NCBI RefSeq assembly: GCF_003944835.1
Contig: NZ_RWIV01000001.1
Location: 2,589,001-2,653,000, forward strand
DNA length: 64,000 nt
Direction of reading: 5' to 3'
Source of the DNA: Bacillus sp. HMF5848
GTDB taxonomy: Bacteria > Bacillota > Bacilli > Bacillales > HMF5848
In this document: one piece after another, positions 51,677 to 61,770 of the stretch
Layout of the letters: the number at the start of each line of letters is the position of its first letter
How positions within the stretch are numbered: the stretch's first letter is position 1
Made by a program: the position numbers and the translations under genes
Notes under the pieces: generated by a model
The model's database searches: none
What the model was told of the DNA's origin: nothing
Seen by the model: the letters and a program-made list of their open reading frames with translations, nothing else

Positions 51677-53407
51677 TTACAATACAAACTTCTTCATTTC
51701 ACCTTGCAAATCAGCAATTAATTCATTCAACTCAGTCGCTGACTCTGACACAATACCAAACGCTCGTAATTGTTCTTCTATACTAGAGTTCATTTGATGG
51801 GATGAAGCCGCTGCTTCTTCACTTACTGACGCAATACTTTCAATGGCACTTACCACTTTATCCTGTGATATCACTGTTTGTTGAATGTTTCCATCCACTT
51901 CTTTTATAATTTCACCAATATACTGTATTGAATTTGCAATTACATCAAAAGCATTCTCTGTTTGTCCTACTGCACCCATTTGTTCTTCTGTTAGCAGTTT
52001 TGTTTTATCCATCTCCGCATTAACTTTCACCGTTTCATCTATGATATTACTTAAAGTATGTCTAACTTGTTCAGTTGCCCTTGATGTTTCCTCTGCTAGC
52101 TTACGCACTTCACTAGCAACAACAGCAAAGCCTTTTCCATGTTCACCAGCACGTGCAGCCTCAATTGATGCATTTAACGCCAGGAGGTTCGTTTGACTAG
52201 AAATCTGGTCAATAGAAGCCACGATACCTTCGATTTCTCTTACTCTACTTGTTAAGTCCTCCATCACTTGTCGTGCTAACTGAGCTGATTGTGTCGTTTG
52301 TTGCGATTTCACTCGTAACACATCAATACTTTCTTTCCCATTCATACTTGATGATTCAACATCTCTTGATCCCAATCGCATTTGCTCTGTTTTTTCTGAT
52401 AATAGAGTTATATGCTCGGCTAATTCCATCGCACTTCGATTCGTATCATCTGTATCACTTGCCTGTTGAAGCATTCCTTTTGAAATGTCATCAATTGCTT
52501 TACTTATGTCTTCGTTTGATGCGGTTGTTTCTTCAGCAACAGCGCTTAAATTTTGGGAAGTTGCTGTAATATTACCTATAGAGCCTTGCACTTTACCAAT
52601 CAAACCTCTTAATTGAAGAACCATCGAATGAAATCTGTTTATAAGTTGTCCAATTTCATCCTTTCTATTGATCAAATCTATATCAGTTGATATGTCACCA
52701 GAAGCTACTTTCTCCATATGGTTTGAAACAAGATTTATTGGTTTTGCGATTCGTTCAGCGAAGAAAAACGCTACAACGCCTCCTACTAGGATGGCAATGA
52801 CTAGCGTGATACTCAAAAATAATAGCACTTCATTCGCACCATCGTTAAAGTCTTGCTTATACGTCCCAGCTGTTATCACCCAACCCCAATGTGGGTCTAG
52901 CTTACTGTATGTTATCTTTTCAGCGATCACTTTAGGTTTGTTCGGTAAGGCCCATTTATAAGTTGCAAATCCCCCTCCGTTCTGTGCCTCTTTAATCTGC
53001 TCCTGCACAAAATATATGCCGTCTTCGTCCTTCACATCCCATACATTCTGTCCCTCCATAAAGGGATGAGCGACTTCATTTCCTTTGTTATCATGTACAA
53101 AAAAATAGCCATTTTCACCCAAATCAACTGGATTTGATATAATTCTGCTACCGTCCTCATTTAACTTACCTATCAAATATACCTTTGCATTTTCTTGTGC
53201 CTCTTCTAATGTCAAAGCCCCATCTTGAACTTGCATATGCAAAGAATCTATTACTTGAAGACTTGATTCCACACCATTTTGTAAAATTTTTCTCCCAAGT
53301 TCATCCAGATTATTTGTCGCAACTATGTAACCCATTCCTCCAATCACGACACTGGGAATAATCAATAAGACTAACATCATAGCAATCAATTTATATCGTA
53401 GCTTCAT
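51677..53407 (-). CDS. Methyl-accepting chemotaxis protein with single Cache sensor
   Basis: The ~576-aa receptor has a first span ([20 protein letters not shown]), an extracytoplasmic sCache_2-like domain (~33-185, [35 protein letters not shown]), a second span, HAMP (~215-265) and a long signalling coiled coil. The hairpin tip ([20 protein letters not shown]) is intact. Cache domains of this type bind small organic acids. SD AGAAGG fits ATG 53407 better than the GTG six bases earlier. Pairs with the cheW downstream. Confidence 0.9.
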   Translation of the reverse strand: MKLRYKLIAMMLVLLIIPSVVIGGMGYIVATNNLDELGRKILQNGVESSLQVIDSLHMQVQDGALTLEEAQENAKVYLIGKLNEDGSRIISNPVDLGENGYFFVHDNKGNEVAHPFMEGQNVWDVKDEDGIYFVQEQIKEAQNGGGFATYKWALPNKPKVIAEKITYSKLDPHWGWVITAGTYKQDFNDGANEVLLFLSITLVIAILVGGVVAFFFAERIAKPINLVSNHMEKVASGDISTDIDLINRKDEIGQLINRFHSMVLQLRGLIGKVQGSIGNITATSQNLSAVAEETTASNEDISKAIDDISKGMLQQASDTDDTNRSAMELAEHITLLSEKTEQMRLGSRDVESSSMNGKESIDVLRVKSQQTTQSAQLARQVMEDLTSRVREIEGIVASIDQISSQTNLLALNASIEAARAGEHGKGFAVVASEVRKLAEETSRATEQVRHTLSNIIDETVKVNAEMDKTKLLTEEQMGAVGQTENAFDVIANSIQYIGEIIKEVDGNIQQTVISQDKVVSAIESIASVSEEAAASSHQMNSSIEEQLRAFGIVSESATELNELIADLQGEMKKFVL

Positions 53408-53413
53408 GTTCAC

Positions 53414-53793
53414 ACAACCTTCTTGTATTTTTTATAATAGGACTATATTACTAAAAATTCTCTATAAAATAGTATTATAGTACTAATACTTAATACCCAT
53501 ATTATACACACAGTAGTACTTTTTATCTACTAAAAGATTATCCTATAAATTTTTTTGCAATTCCGAAGTGTTTACGTTTTTTTACGCAACAAGTAAATTT
53601 AATGATATGTAATTTTTGAACTTAGTTATCATTAGCGGTTACATAAACCTATTTCTTTCCTAAAGCTTGTTTTTTAATTGCCTAAACATAATTCTTGGTC
53701 ATATCGCTCTCCCCGAGAGGTTATTTTGTATAGCCTATTACAAAACAGAAAAGATTCCAGTGGTTAGAGGTGAGCAATATTCCTATAGATAAA
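53414..53793. other. Intergenic region without a supported gene
   Basis: About 380 AT-rich bases upstream of the chemoreceptor. A minus-strand TATAAT at about 53498-53503 could serve it. I see no flagellar sigma-D promoter consensus and no coding frame. Confidence 0.4.
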
Positions 53794-53832
53794 CAAAAAG
53801 ACAGTAGAGTATACATACCTCTACTGCCTTTA
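53794..53832 (-). terminator. Terminator of the 80-aa zinc-ribbon gene
   Basis: Stem GGCAGTAGAG / CTCTACTGTC with TTTTTGTTT on the minus strand. Confidence 0.75.
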
Positions 53833-53844
53833 AAAAGTAAATTA

Positions 53845-54087
53845 TTATGCGTATTTAATGCCCGCTGGTTTGATTTTACTTATATCATCTGACCCACACG
53901 GAGTAACAGCATACGTCATTTCGCATTTTGGACAATTCATAACAACTGTTACCATTGTAAAACTCTCACCGCACTCACATTTTATTTCGTGTGCCACTTT
54001 TGGTGCAAAGTTTTCTTTTCCTTTATTTTTCACATGATCTACTATGTCTTTTCCATCTTTTAATCTTGAAGAACATCCACAGCTCAT
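53845..54087 (-). CDS. Small cysteine-rich zinc-ribbon-like protein
   Basis: The 80-aa protein has CGCSSRLKDGKDIVDHV at its start, then two knuckles (IKCECGESFTMVT and NCPKCEMTYAV), plus a late CGSDD, giving seven cysteines. It looks like a small zinc- or metal-binding protein of the kind seen beside spore or redox genes; I do not know the family's function. GGAGG precedes the ATG. Confidence 0.75.
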   Translation of the reverse strand: MSCGCSSRLKDGKDIVDHVKNKGKENFAPKVAHEIKCECGESFTMVTVVMNCPKCEMTYAVTPCGSDDISKIKPAGIKYA

Positions 54088-54386
54088 CTATATCCCTCCA
54101 GCAATTTTGATAGTTAATGTAGATTAAGAATAGCATAGAAGTTTTTGAATCACTGTGACTTAAATCAAACATATTATTCCCTAAAAATGAAATGTCATAA
54201 AAACATCAAAAAGTTGTATAAAATATCCATTTTTATATTAACAGAATTTATAGTGTCGCTAATTCTTGCTTTAAAGTTTAACGTTTAGTCGGTTTAAGTG
54301 TTGCTTGTTCATTTCTTTTCTTTTGCATACTTTTTATCCTGATTTGAGATACTTTACTTGTAGTTTGTTGTTTAAGGAGAAGATAT

Positions 54387-54932
54387 ATGAACTTACAACA
54401 AACAATAAGGAGTGCTTTTATGGGTATTTTAAGTGGAAATCCAACAAATGAACCTATGCATTATGGAGAGGTATTTGGAGCTTGGTCTTTTCTTCTAACA
54501 GCTAAAGGGATGGTTGCTGGGTATCAAACTCAGTTAAATCATGCAGGTGATGAAGATTTACAAAGAATACTTGAAGAGGCGATTCAAGGTGGTCAGCAAG
54601 AAATAAAGCAGATTGAGGCTATATTAAAAGAAAATGGTATTGGTTTACCTCCAACCCCACCCGACAGACCTAAAGCTTGCTTAGAGGACATTCCAACAGG
54701 GGCAAGGTTTCAAGATCAAGAAATAGCTGCTTCTTTATCCAAAGATATTGCCGCAGGATTAGTAGCATGCAGTCAAATCATGGGGCAATCAATTCGAGAA
54801 GACATCGCTATGTTATTCGGACAGTTTCATGTGCAAAAAGCTACACTCGGAGCTAAAGTTCTTAGACTCAACAAAGAAAAAGGATGGTTAATACCACCAC
54901 CACTTCATCATCATAAAGGTGAAGACTGTTAA
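54387..54932 (+). CDS. DUF3231 ferritin-like protein
   Basis: The 181-aa helical protein matches one DUF3231 unit: PMHYGEVFGAWSFLLTAKGM, AGDEDLQRILEEAIQGG with QEIKQIEAILKENGIGLP, and FGQFHVQKATLGAKVLRL. DUF3231 proteins, often in two-unit form, are common in spore-forming Bacillaceae and are predicted to be ferritin-like; the function is unclear. AAGGAG precedes the ATG. Terminator follows. Confidence 0.85.
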   Translation: MNLQQTIRSAFMGILSGNPTNEPMHYGEVFGAWSFLLTAKGMVAGYQTQLNHAGDEDLQRILEEAIQGGQQEIKQIEAILKENGIGLPPTPPDRPKACLEDIPTGARFQDQEIAASLSKDIAAGLVACSQIMGQSIREDIAMLFGQFHVQKATLGAKVLRLNKEKGWLIPPPLHHHKGEDC

Positions 54933-54940
54933 ATCACGTT

Positions 54941-54976
54941 AGAGCAGAATGTTCATTCATTCTGTTCTTTTTTATT
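54941..54976 (+). terminator. Terminator of the DUF3231 gene
   Basis: Stem AGAGCAGAATG / CATTCTGTTCT followed by TTTTTATT. Confidence 0.8.
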
Positions 54977-55216
54977 AAGGCAAAGCGTAGTTTAAAAGAA
55001 AAGAATGTCCCTCCAATCTAAAAATTTTCGACACCTCACTTAATTAAGTCGACTTCCAACATACTTAATGAACTTCTCTTTTACTCTCACTCAAAAGACT
55101 CACATTAAACAAGAACAGGTATCGGAAATACTTCATAATCATATACCATATAATGTATTTATCTTTTTTAGTTTTATATCATTGCTAAAAAACTATAAAA
55201 ATCTTATACTGAATTG

Positions 55217-55222
55217 TATAAT
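55217..55222 (+). promoter_or_regulatory. -10 box that decides the start of the second chemoreceptor
   Basis: TGTATAAT just upstream of GGGGTGG and TTG 55254. Transcription from here would begin after the earlier in-frame ATGs at 55068 and 55221, making those unusable. Confidence 0.5.
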
Positions 55223-55253
55223 GCAAAATTCGACAAAAATCGGGGTGGATAGT

Positions 55254-56738
55254 TTGACTATAAACGACTTTGTTCTTCAAGAACAAAAAACTAAAAACAA
55301 AATATTGTTTGGCGTTTCTTTTATTACTGTGCTACTTGGCTTAATAATGTCTTTTGTGAATAAAGACAGCAAAAACATTATGTTATATGGAATAGAACTA
55401 GCGTTACTAATTGTTTTTTTTATCACAAGTGATTTAGTATTAAAAAAACATATTGTATATCCGTATGCCAGTGTTATTATTTTAAGTGCGTTCACTACAT
55501 ATAGTATATTAACGTCCGGTGGTAATATTAATATCACACTTATCGTATTATTTTTACTAGTCTTTGCATCTATATCATTACACCGAAATGTATTTATAGT
55601 TGGAAGCATTTTAGGATTTATTCTACTGATTTTAAATAAAACATACGCAACTGGAGAACAGGCAGTTATCGTTGCTGGCGCATTCCAGTATGCTGTCCTA
55701 TTATATGTTCTTATGAATTTGTTACTTGGTGTTGTTATCTTCCAAAGCCACAAAAAATCAAAACAAGTCGAAGGATTTCTGACAGCAGCGGAAGCAGAGG
55801 CAAATGAAAAGCAGCTTGAAAAAGAGCAGCTACAACAGCAGTTTAACGGCATCATTGAAAATATTGTTCAAATTGAAAAATATATTCAGTCAACAGCCTC
55901 CTCTCAAAATGAAATGGCCAGTGCGATACAAGAAATAGCATCAGGTAGCCAAGTGCAGAGTGAAGAAATAAATGCTGTAAAAACCAATACAACAAACACG
56001 ATAGAAACAATGTCCAAGCTACGCGATGTATCAAAGGATTTGTTAAGTAAATCAGAGCACTCTAATGAGTTAGTTTCACTAGGTGAAGATAAATTAGCTA
56101 CACTTATCCAAAATACACAGACGTTGCGTTCCGTTGTTTCAGGATTGAAGCAAAACTTTGATGTATTAACAAAGAAAATTGAAGAAACGAATTCGTTTGC
56201 TGTTGACATTAAGCAAATTACAGAACAGACTAATCTGTTGGCATTGAATGCTTCCATTGAAGCGGCACGAGCAGGTGAAGCTGGTAGAGGCTTCTCGGTT
56301 GTAGCTGGAGAGATTCGTAACTTAGCTGAAACAACTAGTACTATTACACAAAAAATTACAAAAAACTTAGAAGAAGTGAACAACAGTAATACACTTGCTC
56401 TTAATGATATGAATGAAAGTGAAAGTACACTTACTCTAAACCTTTCTTCTACGGACGAAGTATCACACGTATTCAAAGACTTAGCTAAAAACATTAAAAA
56501 TGTTACAGAACGTGCAGACACGTTAGATATCCTATCAAAAAATGTAACCGAGCAAACGAACGATGTTGACCGCGCTACAACAGAGCTTGCTGCTATCATT
56601 GACCAAGCAAGTGCAAGTACAGAAGAAATTAGTGCTACTGTTGATTCCCTAAATGAAGATGGACAAAATGTAGCTGAACAAGTTTCTGAAGTTGTAAAAA
56701 AGGCAAAAGCTATTCAGGACTATTACGAAACAAAATAA
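55254..56738 (+). CDS. Methyl-accepting chemotaxis protein with six-span membrane sensor
   Basis: I place the start at TTG 55254 (GGGGTGG five to six bases upstream), giving ~494 aa beginning [18 protein letters not shown]. Earlier frame-open sequence has no ribosome site and spans a promoter. The N-terminal ~175 residues hold six membrane spans without an outside domain. A coiled coil ([18 protein letters not shown]) and an MCP signalling domain with tip [20 protein letters not shown] follow. HAMP is not evident. Such receptors may sense membrane or cytosolic cues. Terminator follows. Confidence 0.87.
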   Translation: MTINDFVLQEQKTKNKILFGVSFITVLLGLIMSFVNKDSKNIMLYGIELALLIVFFITSDLVLKKHIVYPYASVIILSAFTTYSILTSGGNINITLIVLFLLVFASISLHRNVFIVGSILGFILLILNKTYATGEQAVIVAGAFQYAVLLYVLMNLLLGVVIFQSHKKSKQVEGFLTAAEAEANEKQLEKEQLQQQFNGIIENIVQIEKYIQSTASSQNEMASAIQEIASGSQVQSEEINAVKTNTTNTIETMSKLRDVSKDLLSKSEHSNELVSLGEDKLATLIQNTQTLRSVVSGLKQNFDVLTKKIEETNSFAVDIKQITEQTNLLALNASIEAARAGEAGRGFSVVAGEIRNLAETTSTITQKITKNLEEVNNSNTLALNDMNESESTLTLNLSSTDEVSHVFKDLAKNIKNVTERADTLDILSKNVTEQTNDVDRATTELAAIIDQASASTEEISATVDSLNEDGQNVAEQVSEVVKKAKAIQDYYETK

Positions 56739-56743
56739 TAACT

Positions 56744-56790
56744 ACACCCTGACGTATTACATACTCTACGTTAGGGTGTTTTATTTTTTA
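56744..56790 (+). terminator. Terminator of the second chemoreceptor
   Basis: Stem ACACCCTGACGT / ACGTTAGGGTGT then TTATTTTTT. Confidence 0.8.
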
Positions 56791-56858
56791 AATGAGCTAT
56801 GATTTTATCTCTTCTCATTGAGTTGTCAGACTATCCAAATGGTTATGCACCTTCCCAT

Positions 56859-58142
56859 TTATTTTTCAATATAAGCATTCATTAATTGTAAATACTCACT
56901 ACTACCAATATCCTTAGCATAGTCAATTGCTGTCATTTCATATTGGTCTACAAGTAGTGGATTAGCTCCTGCTTCAAGAAGTATTTCGCCTACTTGTAAA
57001 TTTTCTGTCATAACCGCAGACATAAGGGGTGTCCAGCCCTCTGTATCTTGAAAATTTGGATCCGCTCCGTTTTTTAATAAAGTGTTTATCACCTCTATAT
57101 GTTCATTGACTACTGCAATAAGAAGTGGGCTTTCACCATATTCGTTCATCTCATTTGGATTTTCGCCCTCGTTAAGCAACTCATTGACTGCTTCTACATC
57201 TCCATTTAAAGAAGCTTCCATTAATGGCGTATATTCACTTTCATACGGAAATTCATCAAACAGGTTTATCTTATCCAATGCAAGAATACTAAGGAATGTA
57301 CCCCCTGCCACAACAATCGGAAACAGTAAAAAGACGATCAACATAATCGCTATTGATTGTTTTCCTCTTTTAATAAGAGCTACACGCGGACTTCCGTACA
57401 TCAACGTTTCAATTTCATGTATTCGTTTCGGTATCGGTGGATGGGTTGAAAGAAGTTCCATCAATGTGATAAATATTCCTTTTTTATCGTTATACTGTTC
57501 TTGGTAAGCAGGTAGTCTTACCTTTTTGTACAGACGTCTGCCAGCTGCTAACATAAGTAATCCATTTATAGCTTCTTCAGAACTGTCCGTATAATAAGCA
57601 GCCATACGATCACATGTGTATTCAGCCATTCTTGAATAACTTACTCCGATAAAGGGCACCCACATGGCAGGAAAAACAAGTAGAGCTTTTGTAATGTGAT
57701 TTCTTTTTATATGAGCAAGCTCATGAGCAATCACATAATTAATTTCTTGTCCTTCATTTTCCATGGATGCTTCCACAAAATCGGAATACAAAACAACTAT
57801 ATTTTTCCCAAATAAACCAAACACTTTTGTAGCAAAAGCATTTAGCAATCCACCTGATTCAATTACATATACTTCAGGTATTTTTGATATTTCCATATTG
57901 CTACAAAGCTCTTGGACTTTATTGTATAATTCTGGAAATTGATTTTCCGTAATACGAACACCATTTACTTGAATATGAGACATAGATATAGCATGCGAAA
58001 ATAAAGTAAACACACCAACTATAATGAAAATTAGCGCACCAACTATTGAAATTAATAAGTATATCGCAATTGAAATACTTGTTATAATACATAGTCCATA
58101 CAGTAAATTTTCATGTCGATGAACAAGTAAGGGCTTTTCCAT
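56859..58142 (-). CDS. M48-family zinc metalloprotease fused to ankyrin repeats
   Basis: Two N-terminal spans (IITSISIAIYLLISIVG, IFIIVGVFTLF) precede an HtpX/M48 catalytic domain with HELAH (residues ~140-144), ESGGLLNAFATKVFG and RMAEYTCDRMAAYY for the third ligand. A further span (IAIMLIVFLLFPIVVAGG, ~270) is followed by about four ankyrin repeats from residue ~302 (YTPLMEASLNGDVEAVNELL, YGESPLLIAVVNEHIEVI, GWTPLMSAVMTENLQVG). Protease plus ankyrin is unusual; the repeats may choose substrates or inhibit. AAGGAG suits ATG 58142, six bases inside the longest frame. Follows the RDD gene. Confidence 0.87.
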   Translation of the reverse strand: MEKPLLVHRHENLLYGLCIITSISIAIYLLISIVGALIFIIVGVFTLFSHAISMSHIQVNGVRITENQFPELYNKVQELCSNMEISKIPEVYVIESGGLLNAFATKVFGLFGKNIVVLYSDFVEASMENEGQEINYVIAHELAHIKRNHITKALLVFPAMWVPFIGVSYSRMAEYTCDRMAAYYTDSSEEAINGLLMLAAGRRLYKKVRLPAYQEQYNDKKGIFITLMELLSTHPPIPKRIHEIETLMYGSPRVALIKRGKQSIAIMLIVFLLFPIVVAGGTFLSILALDKINLFDEFPYESEYTPLMEASLNGDVEAVNELLNEGENPNEMNEYGESPLLIAVVNEHIEVINTLLKNGADPNFQDTEGWTPLMSAVMTENLQVGEILLEAGANPLLVDQYEMTAIDYAKDIGSSEYLQLMNAYIEK

Positions 58143-58160
58143 TAGCACACACTCCTTATT

Positions 58161-58190
58161 AAAAAACCTCTCTCACGCACATGAGAAAGG
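58161..58190 (-). terminator. Intercistronic hairpin between RDD and M48-ankyrin genes
   Basis: Stem CTCTCA / TGAGAG-like arms with TTTTTTAAT on the minus strand, 8 to 10 bases before the SD of the protease gene. It could attenuate read-through from the RDD gene. Confidence 0.55.
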
Positions 58191-58197
58191 GTCTAAT

Positions 58198-58590
58198 TTA
58201 CTCAGCTCGAATTACAATTGTTTGCGCAATGTAGTCGTGCAACGCTCTTTTTTGTTTACCAGCTGCTATAAGATAGCCAATGAATAAAATTAACGAAGAG
58301 AGAATTTTTCCAATCATTTCTCGCAAAAGCATTTTACCAATTGAAACACGACCACCATCTAAGTTAGCTACGCGAATACCGGTAATTTTTTTGCCGAGAG
58401 TTTGTCCGTTATTAGCTGATTGAAACCATACAAAATAAAGAAAAGTTATAATCAAACTAATAATGGACGTAGCTGTCATGTCGTATACTGGAATGATAAA
58501 CCCAACAATATATTGAACAATACCTAAAATAATGCTATCAATAAAAAAGGCGATAAATCTAATCCAAAAACCAGCTCTGTGTTGTTCCAT
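58198..58590 (-). CDS. RDD-family membrane protein
   Basis: The 130-aa protein has the RDD signature (AGFWIRFIAFFIDSIILGIV), a middle span and GQTLGKKITGIRVANLDGG, then a last span and RALHDYIAQTIVI. RDD proteins are small three-span proteins proposed to act in ion transport or as partners of other membrane proteins. Upstream of and co-oriented with the M48-ankyrin gene, so the two may form a functional pair. SD GGAGGG. Confidence 0.88.
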   Translation of the reverse strand: MEQHRAGFWIRFIAFFIDSIILGIVQYIVGFIIPVYDMTATSIISLIITFLYFVWFQSANNGQTLGKKITGIRVANLDGGRVSIGKMLLREMIGKILSSLILFIGYLIAAGKQKRALHDYIAQTIVIRAE

Positions 58591-58654
58591 AAATTATCCC
58601 TCCTATTCTTATCGTACCCTTTATGGTTATCACTATTCTTACTGCTGATTAATC

Positions 58655-58690
58655 ACAAAAAAGTGCCTACTCTCATTTGAGGGCAGACAC
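58655..58690 (-). terminator. GTGTCTGCCC-type terminator hairpin
   Basis: Minus-strand GTGTCTGCCCTCA / TGAGAGTAGGCAC then six T residues. Same ends as the hairpin at 45921-45956. It follows the decayed small ORF at 58726. Confidence 0.65.
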
Positions 58691-58725
58691 ATAAAATATT
58701 TATTGTGCAGTGGAAAGGAATATTG

Positions 58726-58884
58726 TTACCTTTTTTGTATGGGCGTTATTGTACCAATTAACGCCACCATACTACTGACAATTAAGATTCATGTTAAACC
58801 TTTTAACGCAATAACTGACAGTAATCCAACTATAACTAAATCGAATGCAGAATCCAAAAACGATATTCAAATATTTTGTGACAT
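58726..58884 (-). pseudogene. Decayed small membrane-protein gene with two in-frame TGA codons
   Basis: From ATG 58884 the frame reads MSQNI, TGA, ISFLDSAFDLVIVGLLSV with IALKGLT, TGA, ILIVSSMVALIGTITPIQKR, stop. Apart from the two TGAs it is an ordinary two-span peptide of about 52 codons, and it is followed by a strong terminator. A small gene inactivated by point changes is the simplest reading. Confidence 0.35.
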
Positions 58885-58939
58885 GTGATTCTCTTACTTA
58901 TGTAACAGATTGGCTAATGGTTGACCTCTTATAATGAAT

Positions 58940-58973
58940 AAACACGAGTGATATATAGCTATCGCTCGTGTTT
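58940..58973 (-). terminator. Terminator of the PAS kinase gene
   Basis: Stem AAACACGAG / CTCGTGTTT with inner pairs, T-rich on the minus strand side. Confidence 0.75.
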
Positions 58974-58993
58974 GCTAAGTAGCTTTTTATTCA

Positions 58994-60883
58994 TCAATCC
59001 TCAATTGTTGATGTATGTAACGGAAGCATAACAGTAAATGTCGTTCCCTTCTTAGGCTTACTTTTGACCTCAATTTTTCCCTTGTGATTTTTCACAATAG
59101 AATACGAAACCATAAGTCCTAATCCGGTTCCCTTTTCTTTTGTAGTATAGAAAGGCTCTCCAAGTCTAACTAATTGACTCTTTGTCATTCCCACGCCTTG
59201 ATCTTTAATAGAGACTTGGACTTCCTCTTGCACAATATTAGCTTTAACTTCAATGATTCCTCCTTCTGGCATTCCTTCAATAGCATTTTTTATTAAATTA
59301 ATAAACACTTGTTTCAATTGCGTTTCTAAACCAAAAACTACGATTTCATTAAATCTGAACTTCTTCTGTATCGTGACAGAATACTTAAATGCTTCTGTAT
59401 CTAAAAGTGCAACCACATCCTCGAGTATATCTAGAAGATTAGTAGGGGCGAATCGTTGCGTACCAGGCTTCGCCAAGCTCAAAAACTCACTAGAAATTAT
59501 ATCTATTCGTTCAAGTTCTGCTTCCATAATATCTAGAAATTCGTCATTTATCATTGTGCCAGAACGGAATAATTGCACAAATCCTTTTAAAGATGTAAGA
59601 GGATTTCGAATCTCATGTGCTATACCAGCAGCAAGTTGTCCGACAATGTTCATTTTTTCAGCTTGTACCATTAAATGCTGCGCTTGCTTTTGCTCAGTGA
59701 CATCACGAATAATAAGCTGAATAGCTGGTCGTTCTTCAAAGGTTGTTGAAATAACAATCACTTCTGTATGAAGCTCTTTTCCAGCTAGCGTTGTCAAAAT
59801 TCGCTCAGACTTACTTGTGACGCCCCCACTTTCTATAAGCTTTTTACAATCTTGATTAAACTCATCATCGAGAGTTTTATAAAAGCCTTTCCCTAGTAAT
59901 TGCTCTTTTGTTTTCGCTTCAAATAAATTTCGAGCTGCTTCATTCACAAATTTACATTGATTGTCTTGAATTATGGCAATACCATTCGTAGATGATTCAA
60001 TTAATCTTTCATATTTGATCTTTGCACTTTCTAACTGTCTTTCTGCATTTTTTCGTTTTGTAATATCACGAATAATAAATTGACAAGCTGTTTGACCATT
60101 AAATTCTATTGGGTACGATAATACTTCTGCAATTTTCCACTTACCCGTTTTTGTGATGAGAATCTTTTCCACTTTTGGATAAGGTTCCTTATCAAGTATT
60201 GCCTTTCTTATTCTCCTTTTACAAGCATCTTGATAATCCTCGTGAAAATAAGCACAAATAGTTTGTCCAATAAGCTCACTTGGCTTTGTACCACCAAGCA
60301 TTATGGAACCGGCTTTGTTTATATACATGCATTTCCCTTTAATATCGACGATTCCGATAAAATCCTCTAAGTTATCGACGAGCTTTCGATAGCGTAGTTC
60401 ACTACCTGTGATGTCATTCTCCATATTCTTCTTAAGTGTTACATCTCTCATCATGACTTCAATTGCCTTAGCACCGTCACATTCAATCATGCGTATGAAT
60501 AGATCAACGTATATGGATCTGTTATCGGCTCTATTAATTACATAATCTTTTAAAACTTTTCTGTTCCCTAACAACTGTAAATGTCGAGTTTGTTCTATAT
60601 ACGAGTCTTGGAAGTCCTCGTGTATATACGCCAATATACTCTGGCCAATTACACCTTCTTTTGAAGATTCACCGAACAACTCAAGAGCTGATTCGTTCAT
60701 AACTGCAAACTTATCATCTATTAGCACTGCAAAAAAATCTAAAGAATAATTAATGATAGTAACGTACTCTTTTCGACTGAGCACAATATTCTCTTGCACC
60801 TTAATTTGATTGAAACTAATGGTTGCAGTATTACATGGAGGTGGATTATTTTGCTTTATCATATGGATACTATCAGAGCTCAT
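58994..60883 (-). CDS. Cytosolic three-PAS sensor histidine kinase, KinA/sporulation-kinase-like
   Basis: About 629 aa without membrane spans. Three PAS domains follow each other (~45-160, FAVLIDDKFAVMNESALELF; ~165-285, YRKLVDNLEDFIGIVD; ~290-400, IIQDNQCKFVNEAARNLF). A HisKA domain has the phospho-acceptor box GIAHEIRNPLTSLKGF with LFR, and a HATPase domain has INLIKNAIEGMP, IKDQGVGM and GTGLGLMV. This layout matches phosphorelay kinases that feed Spo0F in spore formers. No response regulator is adjacent, which is normal for them. Start uncertain: ATG 60883 has GTGAGG nine bases upstream; the frame extends five codons more. Confidence 0.88.
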   Translation of the reverse strand: MSSDSIHMIKQNNPPPCNTATISFNQIKVQENIVLSRKEYVTIINYSLDFFAVLIDDKFAVMNESALELFGESSKEGVIGQSILAYIHEDFQDSYIEQTRHLQLLGNRKVLKDYVINRADNRSIYVDLFIRMIECDGAKAIEVMMRDVTLKKNMENDITGSELRYRKLVDNLEDFIGIVDIKGKCMYINKAGSIMLGGTKPSELIGQTICAYFHEDYQDACKRRIRKAILDKEPYPKVEKILITKTGKWKIAEVLSYPIEFNGQTACQFIIRDITKRKNAERQLESAKIKYERLIESSTNGIAIIQDNQCKFVNEAARNLFEAKTKEQLLGKGFYKTLDDEFNQDCKKLIESGGVTSKSERILTTLAGKELHTEVIVISTTFEERPAIQLIIRDVTEQKQAQHLMVQAEKMNIVGQLAAGIAHEIRNPLTSLKGFVQLFRSGTMINDEFLDIMEAELERIDIISSEFLSLAKPGTQRFAPTNLLDILEDVVALLDTEAFKYSVTIQKKFRFNEIVVFGLETQLKQVFINLIKNAIEGMPEGGIIEVKANIVQEEVQVSIKDQGVGMTKSQLVRLGEPFYTTKEKGTGLGLMVSYSIVKNHKGKIEVKSKPKKGTTFTVMLPLHTSTIED

Positions 60884-61080
60884 ATTCATCATCCTCACAC
60901 TGTCCAGTTCTTTATAATCCTATCATATCGATTTATAATAGTTTCGTCTATGAGCGAACAGAATTTTTCAACAATTGTCGTAGAAGCTAGTCACTCATAA
61001 AAAGATATCTATACAGTAGCTAAATAAGGAGAGTATCGAAAATTATCTTTTACATTCATGTGGATGGTCTAAACAGAAAG

Positions 61081-61245
61081 CTATTCGTGGTTGTTTGTTG
61101 GTGAGTTCTTCTCATTATTATTTACTGTAATGGCAATTCGGTCGATATTCCCGACATTTGTCACACTAATTTTTGATAGGCTTAATAAGCCAACCGCTAA
61201 CCCAATTACAAAACCAACGCCCAAATATATGCTTTTTTCTTTCAT
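61081..61245 (-). CDS. 54-aa single-span membrane protein
   Basis: TAGGAG nine bases before ATG 61245 opens MKEKSIYLGVGFVIGLAV with GLLSL, one membrane span, followed by a polar tail (ISVTNVGNIDRIAITVNN). The opposite-strand frame of 61 aa over the same bases has no ribosome site. Function unknown. Confidence 0.6.
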   Translation of the reverse strand: MKEKSIYLGVGFVIGLAVGLLSLSKISVTNVGNIDRIAITVNNNEKNSPTNNHE

Positions 61246-61402
61246 ATTGATGTACTCCTATCTTATTATTGCTTAATTTTCATTTCATTCATCTTGCGGT
61301 ACTACTATATTTTTAAAAATTCTAATACCTTAACGTATATCGTTTTTTTATGTTCGAGTAAATGCAGTTTTAAATAACCATGGAAGTAGAATGTCATTTA
61401 TG

Positions 61403-61639
61403 CTACTTCTGATCATGCATTGTAGTTGCCTTTTTATTATATTTTTTTAATATGGTATTACATATAAACCAAGCTAATGGGAAATGGACAAAGAAGGTCA
61501 TCGCCACAAATGCACCTAAAGCCATGTTTGGATCACTTGCCTCATTTCCTCCTCCTATGGATATTAGTATAAAAAAGAGAATATACAGCAGCACAGTTAA
61601 ACAAAGTGATAGAAATATAGTAGGTAGCCTTTTTATCAT
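61403..61639 (-). CDS. 78-aa two-span membrane protein
   Basis: AAGGAG eight bases before the ATG. Two spans (TIFLSLCLTVLLYILFFILI and GAFVAMTFFVHFPLAWFICN) joined by a short acidic loop, with a basic tail (KKYNKKATTMHDQK). No family recognised; typical of uncharacterised Bacillus membrane peptides. Confidence 0.65.
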   Translation of the reverse strand: MIKRLPTIFLSLCLTVLLYILFFILISIGGGNEASDPNMALGAFVAMTFFVHFPLAWFICNTILKKYNKKATTMHDQK

Positions 61640-61770
61640 TACCGCTACTCCTTTTTAAAGAAAATTGTTAATTAATATTTCACTCTCATCTTATCAGTTT
61701 CTATGGTTACCTACCATATTCTTCTACATTTTTGGGGAAAATGTTTTACCATACTATGTCATTTAATAAC

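Noticed and set aside
55904-56599. 231-aa minus-strand frame
   Set aside because: Antisense shadow of the chemoreceptor signalling domain; composition and lack of SD argue against it.
61091-61276. 61-aa plus-strand frame
   Set aside because: Shadow of the 54-aa minus-strand membrane protein that has a proper SD and signal-anchor pattern.
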